This document shows, in pieces, positions 1 through 7,974 of a stretch of DNA of 64,000 nucleotides. How positions within the stretch are numbered: position 1 is the first letter of the stretch; each line of letters opens with the position of its first letter. The notes beneath the pieces were generated by a model. It ran no database searches. It was not told the origin of the DNA and was given only the letters and a program-made list of their open reading frames with translations. Position numbers and translations under genes: made by a program. The stretch comes from Pseudarthrobacter sulfonivorans (lineage in GTDB: Bacteria > Actinomycetota > Actinomycetes > Actinomycetales > Micrococcaceae): NCBI RefSeq assembly GCF_014712225.1, contig NZ_JACXBW010000017.1, forward strand, positions 35,811 to 99,810, given 5' to 3'.

Positions 1-648
1 CCCTTGGACATCGTTGATGGTCTTGCTGGACTGGGTGTGTCCACCGTGCATGAATCCCAGGGTCGGACCGGCCTGCTCGATATTCGTTTGCGGCCTATCT
101 TTCCCGCCAAGGTGGCCGGAAACGCACTTACCTGCGAGGTTGCTCCGGGAGATAACTGGTCCATCCACGTTGCCGTCGAGCAGGCCCAGGCCGGTGACAT
201 CTTGGTCGTGACGCCGACAAGTCCTTGTGACGATGGCTATCTGGGTGACCTGCTCGCTGAAAGTCTTCTCGCGCACGGCGTCCGCGGTCTCATCATTGAT
301 GCCGGTGTTCGCGATGTCGACACCCTGACCGACATGAATTTTCCGGTCTGGTCCAAGGCCATCGGCGCCCAAGGAACCGTGAAGGAGACCGTCGGTAATG
401 TACAGGTTCCCGTCGTGATCGCCAACCAGCTCGTCCGTCCCGGTGACGTGATCGTTGCCGACATCGATGGTGTTTGTGTTGTTCGGCGGGAGGACGCCGC
501 GAGCGTCCTCGCCAAAGGCCGGGAGCGTGAAGCGAATGAGAGTGCAAAGCGGACACGACTTAAGTCAGGCGAGCTGGGCCTGGACATTTACAACATGCGC
601 GACAGGCTTGCCGCCAAGGGTCTGGTCTACGAGGACTACCAGCAATGA
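1..648 (+). CDS. ligK: 4-carboxy-4-hydroxy-2-oxoadipate aldolase / oxaloacetate decarboxylase, 5' end cut by window
   Basis: RraA-like class II aldolase of the LigK/GalC group. It cleaves 4-carboxy-4-hydroxy-2-oxoadipate into pyruvate and oxaloacetate, the last step of protocatechuate 4,5-cleavage. The opening stretch LAGLGVSTVHESQGRTGLL and the internal GLIIDAGVRDVDTL, which carries the substrate/metal-binding R..D pair, are typical of the family. The frame is open to base 1, and relatives carry about 15 more residues, so the true start lies upstream; the TTG at 4 is only the first possible start inside the window. The stop overlaps the next gene in an ATGA. Placement at the head of a lig operon supports the assignment. 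Confidence 0.9.
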   Translation, partial: PLDIVDGLAGLGVSTVHESQGRTGLLDIRLRPIFPAKVAGNALTCEVAPGDNWSIHVAVEQAQAGDILVVTPTSPCDDGYLGDLLAESLLAHGVRGLIIDAGVRDVDTLTDMNFPVWSKAIGAQGTVKETVGNVQVPVVIANQLVRPGDVIVADIDGVCVVRREDAASVLAKGREREANESAKRTRLKSGELGLDIYNMRDRLAAKGLVYEDYQQ

Positions 649-1754
649 CCAGTCAGATGGCGGTCCCCTGCACCGTGATGCGCGGCGGCACGTCCAAGGC
701 ACTGTATTTCCTGGCCGAGGACCTGCCGGCCGAGCGGGGCGCCCGGGATGCCTTCCTTCTGGCGGCCATGGGCTCACCCGATCCACGGGAGATCGACGGA
801 ATGGGCGGCGGCCACCCGCTCACTTCAAAAGTTGCCGTCGTCAACAGGTCCATCCGGCCCGGGATTGACGTAGATTATCTTTTTCTTCAGGTGTGGCCGG
901 ACCGTGCCGAGGTCAGCGATCAACAGAACTGCGGCAACATTCTGGCCGGAGTGGGTCCCTTCGCACTTGAAAACGGACTTCTGCCTGCTGCTGACGGTGT
1001 CACTCCTGTCGCCATCTACATGGTGAACACGGATTCGAAGGCCACAGCGTTTGTGGAAACTCCAGGAGGAGTGGTCAATTACGCCGGTTCCGCCCGCATC
1101 GACGGCGTTCCTGGGACGCATGCTCCCGTCAATATCAATTTCGAGGATGTCTCTGGCTCAAGCTGTGGTTCGCTGCTGCCCACAGGCAACGTGACCGACG
1201 TCGTCAACGGAGTCGAGGTCACCTGCGTTGATAACGGCATGCCGGTGGCCTGCCTCAACGCTTCCGATTTTGGCATAACGGGCTATGAGACTCCGGCCGA
1301 ACTCGAGGCAACTGCGGAGCTGAGGGGCCGGGTGGAAGAAATCCGCCTTCAGCTCGGACCCCTGATGAATCTCGGCGATGTCACCAACAAGACGGTTCCC
1401 AAGATGAGCCTGCTTGCACCAGCCAAGGGAGGGGGGTCCATCAGCACCCGGACCTTCATCCCGCACAGGGTCCACGAATCCATCGGTGTTCTCGGTGCCG
1501 TCTCGGTAGCCACCGCCTGTGTGCTCAAGGGCAGTGTCGCCGAGAAAATCGGGTCGCCGGATACACCCGGCCGCGGCGACGGTACCGGCATGGAAGTCCA
1601 GGTCGAGCACCCCTCCGGATTCTTTACAGTCCAGATGGAAGTCGACAACTCCTCGGACCAGCCGGTCGTGACCAAGTCCGCCTTACTCCGCACCGCCCGC
1701 ATGTTGATGTCGGGCTCCGTTTATGTCCCTCAAGTATTCCGGGAGAACACATGA
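645..1754 (+). CDS. ligU: 4-oxalomesaconate tautomerase (PrpF family)
   Basis: A 369-residue PrpF-superfamily isomerase, the usual length for LigU/GalD. It moves the double bond of 4-oxalomesaconate between the tautomers that LigI produces and LigJ hydrates. The N-terminal MRGGTSKALYF and the segment GMGGGHPLTSKVAVV are family signatures, as is the SISTRTFIPHRVHESIGVLG stretch late in the protein. It starts in an ATGA overlap with ligK and ends in an ATGA overlap with ligJ, so it is translationally coupled on both sides. A PrpF-type aconitate isomerase is the alternative on sequence alone; the operon decides for LigU. Confidence 0.88.
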   Translation: MTSQMAVPCTVMRGGTSKALYFLAEDLPAERGARDAFLLAAMGSPDPREIDGMGGGHPLTSKVAVVNRSIRPGIDVDYLFLQVWPDRAEVSDQQNCGNILAGVGPFALENGLLPAADGVTPVAIYMVNTDSKATAFVETPGGVVNYAGSARIDGVPGTHAPVNINFEDVSGSSCGSLLPTGNVTDVVNGVEVTCVDNGMPVACLNASDFGITGYETPAELEATAELRGRVEEIRLQLGPLMNLGDVTNKTVPKMSLLAPAKGGGSISTRTFIPHRVHESIGVLGAVSVATACVLKGSVAEKIGSPDTPGRGDGTGMEVQVEHPSGFFTVQMEVDNSSDQPVVTKSALLRTARMLMSGSVYVPQVFRENT

Positions 1755-2770
1755 TCATTGATTGCCACGGCCACTACACAACTGCCCCGGAACTTCACAA
1801 TCAGTGGCGGATCGATCAGCTGGCAGCATTCAAGGCCGGCAAGCCCAGCCCTGCCTACCCGGAGATTTCCGACCAGAGCATCATCGACTCTGTCGAGAAG
1901 AACCAATTGCGCCTCATCAACGAGCGCGGCATTGATTTAACGATTTTTTCTCCACGGGCGTCCGCCATGGGCCACCACGAGGGTGACCAGCAGATCAGCC
2001 TTGAATGGACCGTTGCGTGCAACAACCTGATCAAACGCGTCGTGGATCTCTTTCCCGAGTCATTCATCGGTGTCTGTCAGCTGCCGCAGTCCCCTGGTGC
2101 CGATCTCAGTGAATCAATCAAGGAGCTCGAGCGCTGCGTCAACGAGCTCGGCTTCATCGGCTGCAACCTCAACCCTGACCCCAGCGGCGGGATGTGGCAG
2201 ACAACGCCGTTGACGGACAAGTACTGGTACCCCCTGTACGAAAAGATGGTGGAGCTGGACGTTCCCGCCATGATTCACGTCTCGGCGTCGTGCAACTCCA
2301 ACTTCCACGCCACCGGTGCGCACTACATGAACGCAGACACCACCGCGTTCATGCAGCTGCTTCAGGGTGACCTGTTCAAAGACTTCCCGGCACTGCGGTT
2401 CATCATTCCCCACGGCGGCGGAGCCGTCCCCTATCACTGGGGCCGTTACCGCGGACTTGCAGACATGTTGAAGCAGCCGGCCCTTGATACCCACCTGATG
2501 AACAACGTCTTCTTCGACACCTGCGTTTACCACCAGCCCGGCATCGACCTATTGCTTGACGTCATCGATAACAAGAACATTCTTTTTGGTTCCGAAATGA
2601 TCGGCGCCGTGCGCGGCACCGATCCCCAAACGGGCCAGTATTTTGACGATACGAAGCGCTACATCGAGGCCGCTGACATTTCCCCGGCAGAACGCGAAGA
2701 CATCTTCGCCAACAACGCCCGCGCAGTCTTTCCACGACTCAACCAGACGATGAAGGCCTTGGTCCCATGA
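1751..2770 (+). CDS. ligJ: 4-oxalomesaconate hydratase (amidohydrolase family)
   Basis: A 339-residue metal-dependent enzyme of the amidohydrolase_2 family. It hydrates 4-oxalomesaconate to 4-carboxy-4-hydroxy-2-oxoadipate, the LigK substrate. The N-terminal metal motif IIDCHGHYTTAP, the mid-protein HGGGAVPYHWGRYRG and the late FDTCVYH and LFGSE segments match LigJ and related decarboxylase-type amidohydrolases. Its start overlaps the ligU stop and its stop overlaps the ligI start, both as ATGA. A gamma-resorcylate-type decarboxylase would look similar, but the closeness to LigJ and the surrounding operon make hydratase the better call. Confidence 0.88.
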   Translation: MIIDCHGHYTTAPELHNQWRIDQLAAFKAGKPSPAYPEISDQSIIDSVEKNQLRLINERGIDLTIFSPRASAMGHHEGDQQISLEWTVACNNLIKRVVDLFPESFIGVCQLPQSPGADLSESIKELERCVNELGFIGCNLNPDPSGGMWQTTPLTDKYWYPLYEKMVELDVPAMIHVSASCNSNFHATGAHYMNADTTAFMQLLQGDLFKDFPALRFIIPHGGGAVPYHWGRYRGLADMLKQPALDTHLMNNVFFDTCVYHQPGIDLLLDVIDNKNILFGSEMIGAVRGTDPQTGQYFDDTKRYIEAADISPAEREDIFANNARAVFPRLNQTMKALVP

Positions 2771-3660
2771 ACACACTCACCTTCGTGAAGGATTCCGACT
2801 GGCTCGACTGGGATCCCACCCCCAGCAAGCCGACGTTTCAGGTTCCAGCCGGTGCAGTCGATGCCCACTGCCACGTTTTCGGGCCAGGCAACATCTTTCC
2901 TTTCGCTCCAGAACGGAAATACACCCCGTGCGATGCCAGCAGGGAGCACCTCTTCGCGTTGCGCGACTTCCTCGGCTTCGAGAAGAACGTAGTGGTTCAG
3001 GCAACCTGCCACGGTACGGATAATTCCGCCCTCCTGGATGTCCTGGCGAACTCGAACGACAGGGCGCGCGGCGTCGTCACCGTAAAGCCCTCGGTAACTC
3101 CGGCGGAACTAGCACAGATGCACGAGCTGGGCGTCCGAGGCGTCCGCTTCAACTACGTCAAACGCTTGGTGGACCCCAAGCCCGACGAGTATTACCGCGA
3201 AATCATAGAGAAGATCCGTCCGCTGGGCTGGCACGTCGTGCTCTACTTCGAGCCTTCGGATCTCCGGGAAAAATGGGGCTTCTTCACCTCCCTGAACATT
3301 CCGATCGTGATCGACCACATGGGCCGTCCCGACGTTACCAAACCCGTGGACGGCACAGAGTTTGGCGAGTTCCTGCGCTTCATGCAGGAGAACTCCAACG
3401 TCATCTCGAAGGTCAGTTGCCCGGACCGCATCACGGTCTGTGGAGCACCCGCCTATGCCGATGTTGTGCCCTTTGCCAGGACCGTCGTGGAGGAGTTCCC
3501 CGACCGCGTCCTGTGGGGGACGGATTGGCCGCACCCCAACATGAAACAAGGGATGCCCGACGACGGAATTCTCGTGGACTACGTCCCGTCCATAGCAGCA
3601 ACGCCGGCTTTGCAGGAGAAGTTGCTCGTAGCCAACCCCAACTACCTTTATTGGAGCTGA
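2767..3660 (+). CDS. ligI: 2-pyrone-4,6-dicarboxylate lactonase
   Basis: A 297-residue amidohydrolase. It opens 2-pyrone-4,6-dicarboxylate to 4-oxalomesaconate without a tightly bound catalytic metal, as known for LigI. The characteristic N-terminal VDAHCHVFGPG and the sequence that follows (FPFAPERKYTPCDAS) are close to the family pattern. IDHMGRPD in mid-protein and LWGTDWPHPN near the C-terminus carry the active-site His and Asp. The start is the ATGA overlap with ligJ, and the stop is two bases before the ligA start. It is a full-length gene with no oddities. Confidence 0.92.
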   Translation: MNTLTFVKDSDWLDWDPTPSKPTFQVPAGAVDAHCHVFGPGNIFPFAPERKYTPCDASREHLFALRDFLGFEKNVVVQATCHGTDNSALLDVLANSNDRARGVVTVKPSVTPAELAQMHELGVRGVRFNYVKRLVDPKPDEYYREIIEKIRPLGWHVVLYFEPSDLREKWGFFTSLNIPIVIDHMGRPDVTKPVDGTEFGEFLRFMQENSNVISKVSCPDRITVCGAPAYADVVPFARTVVEEFPDRVLWGTDWPHPNMKQGMPDDGILVDYVPSIAATPALQEKLLVANPNYLYWS

Positions 3661-3662
3661 CC

Positions 3663-4061
3663 ATGAAGCCAGATTTTGAACAGTTCAAGGACCTTCCGGG
3701 CACAACCATCTTCACGATTGAGAAGGGTCGCGAGGGCTTCCAGTTGAACGAGTTTTGCATGAGCCTTCGCAAGGAGGAAAACCGCAGGAGGTTCTTGGCG
3801 GACGAGCGCTCTTACCTGGACGAGTGGGAGATGACGGAGGACCAGAAACAGGCCGTCCTTACCCGTGATTTCCAGAAGATGCTCGACAACGGCGGAAACG
3901 TCTACTTCCTGTCCAAGATTTTCGCGGCGGAAGGACTGTCGTATGTCCAGGCCGTAAGCACGATGACCGACATGAACGTGGAGCAGTACCAGGCAATGAT
4001 GCTGGCCGGCGGCCGCAACGTTGAGGGCTGGCGCTCCAAGAAGGAACGAGACGTAGCATAA
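3663..4061 (+). CDS. ligA: Protocatechuate 4,5-dioxygenase, alpha subunit
   Basis: A 132-residue small subunit of the extradiol dioxygenase. It caps the active site of LigB and shapes protocatechuate binding. The segment FQLNEFCMSLRKEENRRRF and the following tryptophan-containing helix are typical of LigA proteins, as is the ending around MLAGGRNVEGWRSKKERD. I chose the ATG at 3663, which has GGAG six bases upstream; a longer frame runs back through ligI but is not real. The stop overlaps the ligB start (TAATG). Separate alpha and beta subunits are the Sphingobium-like arrangement, as opposed to fused versions known elsewhere. Confidence 0.93.
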   Translation: MKPDFEQFKDLPGTTIFTIEKGREGFQLNEFCMSLRKEENRRRFLADERSYLDEWEMTEDQKQAVLTRDFQKMLDNGGNVYFLSKIFAAEGLSYVQAVSTMTDMNVEQYQAMMLAGGRNVEGWRSKKERDVA

Positions 4062-4912
4062 TGGCTAAAATTACAGCTGGGGTCGCGACCAGCCACGTGC
4101 CCGCAGTCGGCGCAGCGATCGACATGGGCCGCACAGAGGACGACTACTGGAAGCCGATGTTCCAGGGATACGAGTTCTCGAAAAGCTGGATCAAGACCAA
4201 CAATCCTGACGTGGCAATTATCGTCTACAACGACCACGCTTCGTACTTCGGCATGGAAATCATGCCCACCTTTGCCATCGGTGTGGCCGAATCATTCGAG
4301 GTCTGCGACGAGGGCTACGGGCCCAGGCCCGTTCCGTCCGTCGAAGGTGCTCCGGAGCTCGCAACCCATCTGGCTGCTTCCCTCATCCTGGATGACTTCG
4401 ACCTGACTGTGTTGAACGTGCTTGAGGTGGACCACGGCCTCACAGTTCCCCTGTCACTGATGTACGGCACTCCAGACAAATGGCCTTCCAAGGTCATACC
4501 CCTGGCCGTGAATGTCGTGATGTACCCCCAGCCCTCCGGCGAACGCTGCCTCTCCCTCGGCAAGGCCATACGTCGGGCGGTGGAAGAGTTCGACGAGGAC
4601 CTCAACGTCCAGATCTGGGGCACCGGCGGCATGAGCCATCAAATCCAGGGCGCCCGTGCGGGCCTGATCAACCTGCCCTGGGACCAAAAGTTTATGGACG
4701 ATCTCGTCGACCAGCCCGAAGTGCTCCAGTACAAGCCCCACCTCGAATACATGAGGGAAGCAGGTTCAGAAGGCGTTGAACTCATCATGTGGCTCATCAT
4801 GCGCGGCGCCCTCGGCGACAAAGTCGACGAAGTCCACCGGTTCAACCACGTACCCGCCTCCAACACCTCTGTTGGCCACCTGATCCTTACCCCTCAAGGA
4901 GGAAACGCATGA
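4061..4912 (+). CDS. ligB: Protocatechuate 4,5-dioxygenase, beta (catalytic) subunit
   Basis: A 283-residue LigB-superfamily extradiol dioxygenase, the Fe(II) subunit that opens protocatechuate between C4 and C5 to 4-carboxy-2-hydroxymuconate semialdehyde. The N-terminal GVATSHVPAVGAAIDMG contains the first iron-ligand His; NDHASYFGMEIMPTF contains the second and the neighbouring fold residues; GTGGMSHQIQG carries the conserved His near residue 195 that acts as catalytic base. Length and order fit LigB exactly. It is coupled to ligA by a one-base overlap and to ligC by ATGA. Confidence 0.94.
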   Translation: MAKITAGVATSHVPAVGAAIDMGRTEDDYWKPMFQGYEFSKSWIKTNNPDVAIIVYNDHASYFGMEIMPTFAIGVAESFEVCDEGYGPRPVPSVEGAPELATHLAASLILDDFDLTVLNVLEVDHGLTVPLSLMYGTPDKWPSKVIPLAVNVVMYPQPSGERCLSLGKAIRRAVEEFDEDLNVQIWGTGGMSHQIQGARAGLINLPWDQKFMDDLVDQPEVLQYKPHLEYMREAGSEGVELIMWLIMRGALGDKVDEVHRFNHVPASNTSVGHLILTPQGGNA

Positions 4913-5859
4913 CTGTCAATATTGCCGTCGTAGGCTTGGGAGCCTTCGGCCACAAGCACCTCGACGCCCTCACCCAAATCCCTGACGCCAGAATCCAGTA
5001 TGTTGCCCACAGCAAGATGGACATCGCGAAAGAGGTAGCCGTCAAACACCGGGCTAAAGCCGCCTTCACCAGCTACTCCGAACTGCTGGCTCAGGACGAC
5101 CTGGACGGCGTCATCCTTGCCACACCGACCCAGATGCATCATGCCCAGACCCTGGAAGCCCTGCGTGCGGGCAAGCACGTCATGGTTGAGATCCCGATGG
5201 CTGACTCCCTGGCAGGCGTGCGGGAAATCGTGGACGTCCAAAAGGAGACGGGCCTTGTTGCCATGGCCGGCCACACGCGGCGGTTTAATCCCTCGCACCA
5301 ATTTGTGCACAACAAGATCAGCGCCGGCGAATTCGCCATCCAGCAAATGGATGTGCAAACCTACTTTTTCCGGCGCACCAATGCCAACGCCCTGGGCCAG
5401 GCCCGGTCCTGGACCGACCACTTGCTGTGGCACCATGCAGCCCACACTGTGGACCTGTTCCAGTACCAGACCGGCGAAAAAATCGTGAAAGCCAATGCCA
5501 TCCAGGGGCCCAAGCATCCTGAGCTTGGCATTGCGATGGACATGTCCATCCAGCTCCAAACCGAAACAGGCAAGATTTGTACCCTTTCACTCTCCTTTAA
5601 CAACGACGGCCCCATCGGGACGTTCTTCCGCTACATCGGTGATACAAACACCTACATCGCGCGGTATGACGACCTTGTCGATGGAAAAGAGGATCCCATC
5701 GACGTCTCCAACGTGGCGGTGTCCATGAACGGCATCGAGCTGCAGGACCGCGAGTTCGTGGCAGCCATCAAGGAGAATCGCGAGCCCAACTCCAGCGTGG
5801 GCCAGGTTCTTCCCTGCTATGAAGTGCTCGACGCGTTGCAGCACCAGCTCGCGTACTAA
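4909..5859 (+). CDS. ligC: 4-carboxy-2-hydroxymuconate-6-semialdehyde dehydrogenase
   Basis: A 316-residue Gfo/Idh/MocA-family oxidoreductase. LigC oxidises the hemiacetal form of the ring-cleavage product to 2-pyrone-4,6-dicarboxylate with NADP+. The N-terminal Rossmann motif VVGLGAFGHKHLDAL and the EIPMADSLAGVREIV region (normally EKP in the family) mark the cofactor domain; HHAAHTVDLFQYQTGE lies in the catalytic domain. The ATG at 4909 overlaps the ligB stop and follows AAGGAGG, so the longer frame that starts at 4789 inside ligB is rejected. It is the last gene of the operon, followed by a long hairpin. Confidence 0.92.
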   Translation: MTVNIAVVGLGAFGHKHLDALTQIPDARIQYVAHSKMDIAKEVAVKHRAKAAFTSYSELLAQDDLDGVILATPTQMHHAQTLEALRAGKHVMVEIPMADSLAGVREIVDVQKETGLVAMAGHTRRFNPSHQFVHNKISAGEFAIQQMDVQTYFFRRTNANALGQARSWTDHLLWHHAAHTVDLFQYQTGEKIVKANAIQGPKHPELGIAMDMSIQLQTETGKICTLSLSFNNDGPIGTFFRYIGDTNTYIARYDDLVDGKEDPIDVSNVAVSMNGIELQDREFVAAIKENREPNSSVGQVLPCYEVLDALQHQLAY

Positions 5860-5905
5860 GCCGGGGGTCCAGTGCGGCCACCGAAAGCGAGAGCTTAACC
5901 AGCAA

Positions 5906-5971
5906 AGGGGTGCTCCGTCTCTCGGATTTCAATTGTCTTGACAGTTGAAATCCGAGAGACGGAGCACCCCT
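5906..5971. repeat. Long inverted repeat, 31-base arms, 4-base loop
   Basis: The left arm at 5906-5936 and right arm at 5941-5971 are reverse complements except for one position, which becomes G-U in RNA, so the RNA hairpin would be uninterrupted. The loop is CTTG. It lies between the convergent ligC and 5999-6793 genes and could end transcription from both sides, but there is no T-run after the stem and the arms are much longer than a normal terminator. A mobile-element end or REP-like element is possible. A TTGACA sits across the loop. Confidence 0.85.
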
Positions 5972-5998
5972 CACGTTGTCCGGCGAACCCCGCAGCAA

Positions 5999-6793
5999 CT
6001 AAGGCGCCTTGCTGAACGGAATCTTTCTTCCATGGAGGATACGCCCGTAGGTGAACTCGATGGCTGCGATCATGGTGCTCTCATAACCGGTTTCGTTAAG
6101 CATCCCCACGACGTCCAGCATTTCAATCTGCCGCCGCTTGACATACAGGGCGGTACCCGAAAGATACCGCTTCGCCGTTTCGGCGGAATGGGATTCAAAT
6201 TCCTCTAGAATCTCCCGGTAAGCCCAGTTCTGCAGTCCGATGCTCTCCGCGGCCCACAGGCTGTCCGTGATGACTCCGGCCATACCTTTGGCCAGCAGGC
6301 TGCGGAGCAGCCGGCGCGCCGTTGCTTCGCCCGGCATCTCGGAAACATACTCCAAGCGCAGCCTGGACGGTTCAAGCAGTTCCACCAACTTCCTGGCGCC
6401 AGTCCCGGACACATCCAGGGCTGGTATTTCGCCGGACACCGGATCCTGCCCAGCAACTGCGATATCCACATATGAACCGTCGTCAAACAGCGCGGCAAGT
6501 TCCTTTTTCACGGCAGGCGTGCCGGTGCTCAGGTCCCCGTAAAGAGCAGCCTTGGCAAGGAGGGGCACCACGCTCTCGGCAACCCTGGACGGCGCGGAGG
6601 ATGGGCCCAGGGAAAGAACCACGGCAGCGCCGGCTACTGCCTCCTCAAGGCTCTCCGCCATAGGCGCAACGGGTGATTTGCTCACCGCGGAATCGAAACC
6701 GACGACGTCGAACCCCGCCTTAATCAGCTCGCCGGCGATTACGGACCCGGCTTCGCTGTGACCGATAAAGGCTACTTTGGGATGCGTAGTCAT
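5999..6793 (-). CDS. NAD(P)-dependent oxidoreductase, 6PGDH-like with DUF1932 C-terminal domain
   Basis: A 264-residue protein of the beta-hydroxyacid dehydrogenase type. A Rossmann fold opens at VAFIGHSEAGSVIAGEL (residues about 7-23), and a helical DUF1932 domain follows from roughly residue 180, containing GMAGVITDSLWAAESIGLQ. Such proteins reduce or oxidise small hydroxyacids, but the substrate cannot be read from sequence. It lies three bases downstream of the aldo/keto reductase gene on the same strand, so the two are probably co-transcribed, and it converges on ligC. It may serve a peripheral step feeding protocatechuate, but that is only inferred from position. Confidence 0.75.
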   Translation of the reverse strand: MTTHPKVAFIGHSEAGSVIAGELIKAGFDVVGFDSAVSKSPVAPMAESLEEAVAGAAVVLSLGPSSAPSRVAESVVPLLAKAALYGDLSTGTPAVKKELAALFDDGSYVDIAVAGQDPVSGEIPALDVSGTGARKLVELLEPSRLRLEYVSEMPGEATARRLLRSLLAKGMAGVITDSLWAAESIGLQNWAYREILEEFESHSAETAKRYLSGTALYVKRRQIEMLDVVGMLNETGYESTMIAAIEFTYGRILHGRKIPFSKAP

Positions 6794-6796
6794 GGG

Positions 6797-7801
6797 CTAT
6801 TGCCCCACGCGTGCGCTGAGCGAGTTTTCCCGGTCGAAAAGCCGCATTTGGGCGGCAGTGTGATGATCGCCCACTGGCTGCGTGACGTTATCCAGAGCAT
6901 AGATTTGTTCCGGGGTGAGCTTGACGTCCAGCGCATGCAGGTCTTCTTCAAGGTGCTCAACCCGAATGGTGCCCGGAATCGGCGACCAGTCCTTCCCCTT
7001 GCATAGCAACCAGGCCAGCGCCACCTGGGACAGGGTCGCACCGGCCTCCTCGGCCACGGATTCCACCTCTGTGAGCACCTCGAGGTTCTTTTCCAATGCA
7101 CCGTCCATAAAGCGCGGGTTACTCAAACGCCAGTCGTCCTGATCGAGCTGGCTAAGGGACTGGATCTTTCCGCTAAGCAGACCGCGGCCGAGAGGTGAGT
7201 AAGGCACAAAACCGATCCCGAGTTCCTTCAACAGTTCCAGGGTTCCATCGTCGCCATCACGGGTCCACAGCGAGTATTCGGACTGCAGCGCGGTGACCGG
7301 ATAGACCGCATTCGCCCGCCTGATGGTGTCCGGCCCCGCCTCCGAGAGGCCGATGTGGCGGATCTTGCCCTCGGCAATGAGTTCGGTCAACGTTCCCACG
7401 ACGTCTTCGATGGGCACCGTCTTGTCAACGCGGTGTTGGTAATACAGATCGATGTAATCGGTGTCCAGGCGCGTGAGGGAGCCTTCCACCGCGGCGCGGA
7501 TGTTTGAGGCCGAGCTGTCCGCGGGTCCGGCGTTCCCCACGTGGGAGATCAGACCGAACTTGGAAGTAAGAACCACCTGGTCGCGGCGGCCCCTCAGAGC
7601 CTTCCCCAGGAGTACTTCATTCCTGAAGGGCCCGTAGAGCTCCGCGCTGTCAAAGTGGGTCACGCCCAGTTCCAAGGCACGGTGGATGGTACGGATCGAC
7701 TCTTTATCTGCTTGCCTATGGCCCGTGTAGAGATGGGACATACCCATGCAGCCGAGCCCGATCGCGGAGACGGTGAGGTCACGAAGCTTGATGTAATGCA
7801 T
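6797..7801 (-). CDS. Aldo/keto reductase
   Basis: A 334-residue (alpha/beta)8 NADPH-dependent reductase. The start IGLGCMGMSHLYTG and the segment THFDSAELYGPFRNEVLLGKAL carry the catalytic Asp and Tyr. The Lys is in VVLTSKFGL, and the His in DLYYQHRVDKTVPIEDVVG, so the full tetrad is present. The overall pattern resembles YajO/AKR13-type reductases acting on aldehydes and ketones. It is directly followed by the 6PGDH-like gene. The upstream 170 bases contain a strong hairpin that belongs to the end of the MFS gene beyond it. Confidence 0.85.
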   Translation of the reverse strand: MHYIKLRDLTVSAIGLGCMGMSHLYTGHRQADKESIRTIHRALELGVTHFDSAELYGPFRNEVLLGKALRGRRDQVVLTSKFGLISHVGNAGPADSSASNIRAAVEGSLTRLDTDYIDLYYQHRVDKTVPIEDVVGTLTELIAEGKIRHIGLSEAGPDTIRRANAVYPVTALQSEYSLWTRDGDDGTLELLKELGIGFVPYSPLGRGLLSGKIQSLSQLDQDDWRLSNPRFMDGALEKNLEVLTEVESVAEEAGATLSQVALAWLLCKGKDWSPIPGTIRVEHLEEDLHALDVKLTPEQIYALDNVTQPVGDHHTAAQMRLFDRENSLSARVGQ

Positions 7802-7854
7802 AAAACTACTTCCGGTCGGTTCGAGTCAGGTGGAAACAGGCAACGGCTGCGATC

Positions 7855-7905
7855 AGCACAGGCAAGGCCCAGACGATGGGGCTTCGTCCGGGCCTTGCCT
7901 GTGCT
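7855..7905 (-). terminator. Strong hairpin after the MFS gene
   Basis: Arms 7855-7870 and 7890-7905 are perfect 16-base complements. An inner stem (GACGA/TCGTC) lengthens the structure. It lies about 70 bases past the stop of the minus-strand MFS gene and before the aldo/keto reductase start. There is no clear T-run, so termination is likely but not certain. Confidence 0.65.
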
Positions 7906-7974
7906 CAGTAGCCGGGCGGCCCACCGATGACCCGAATCATTTTGTGAGTCGGCTCATCGGCTAGGGCCGACGCT

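Noticed and set aside
5906..5971. Simple rho-independent terminator
   Set aside because: The arms are about three times the usual length and no T-run follows, so it is reported as a repeat with possible terminator role.
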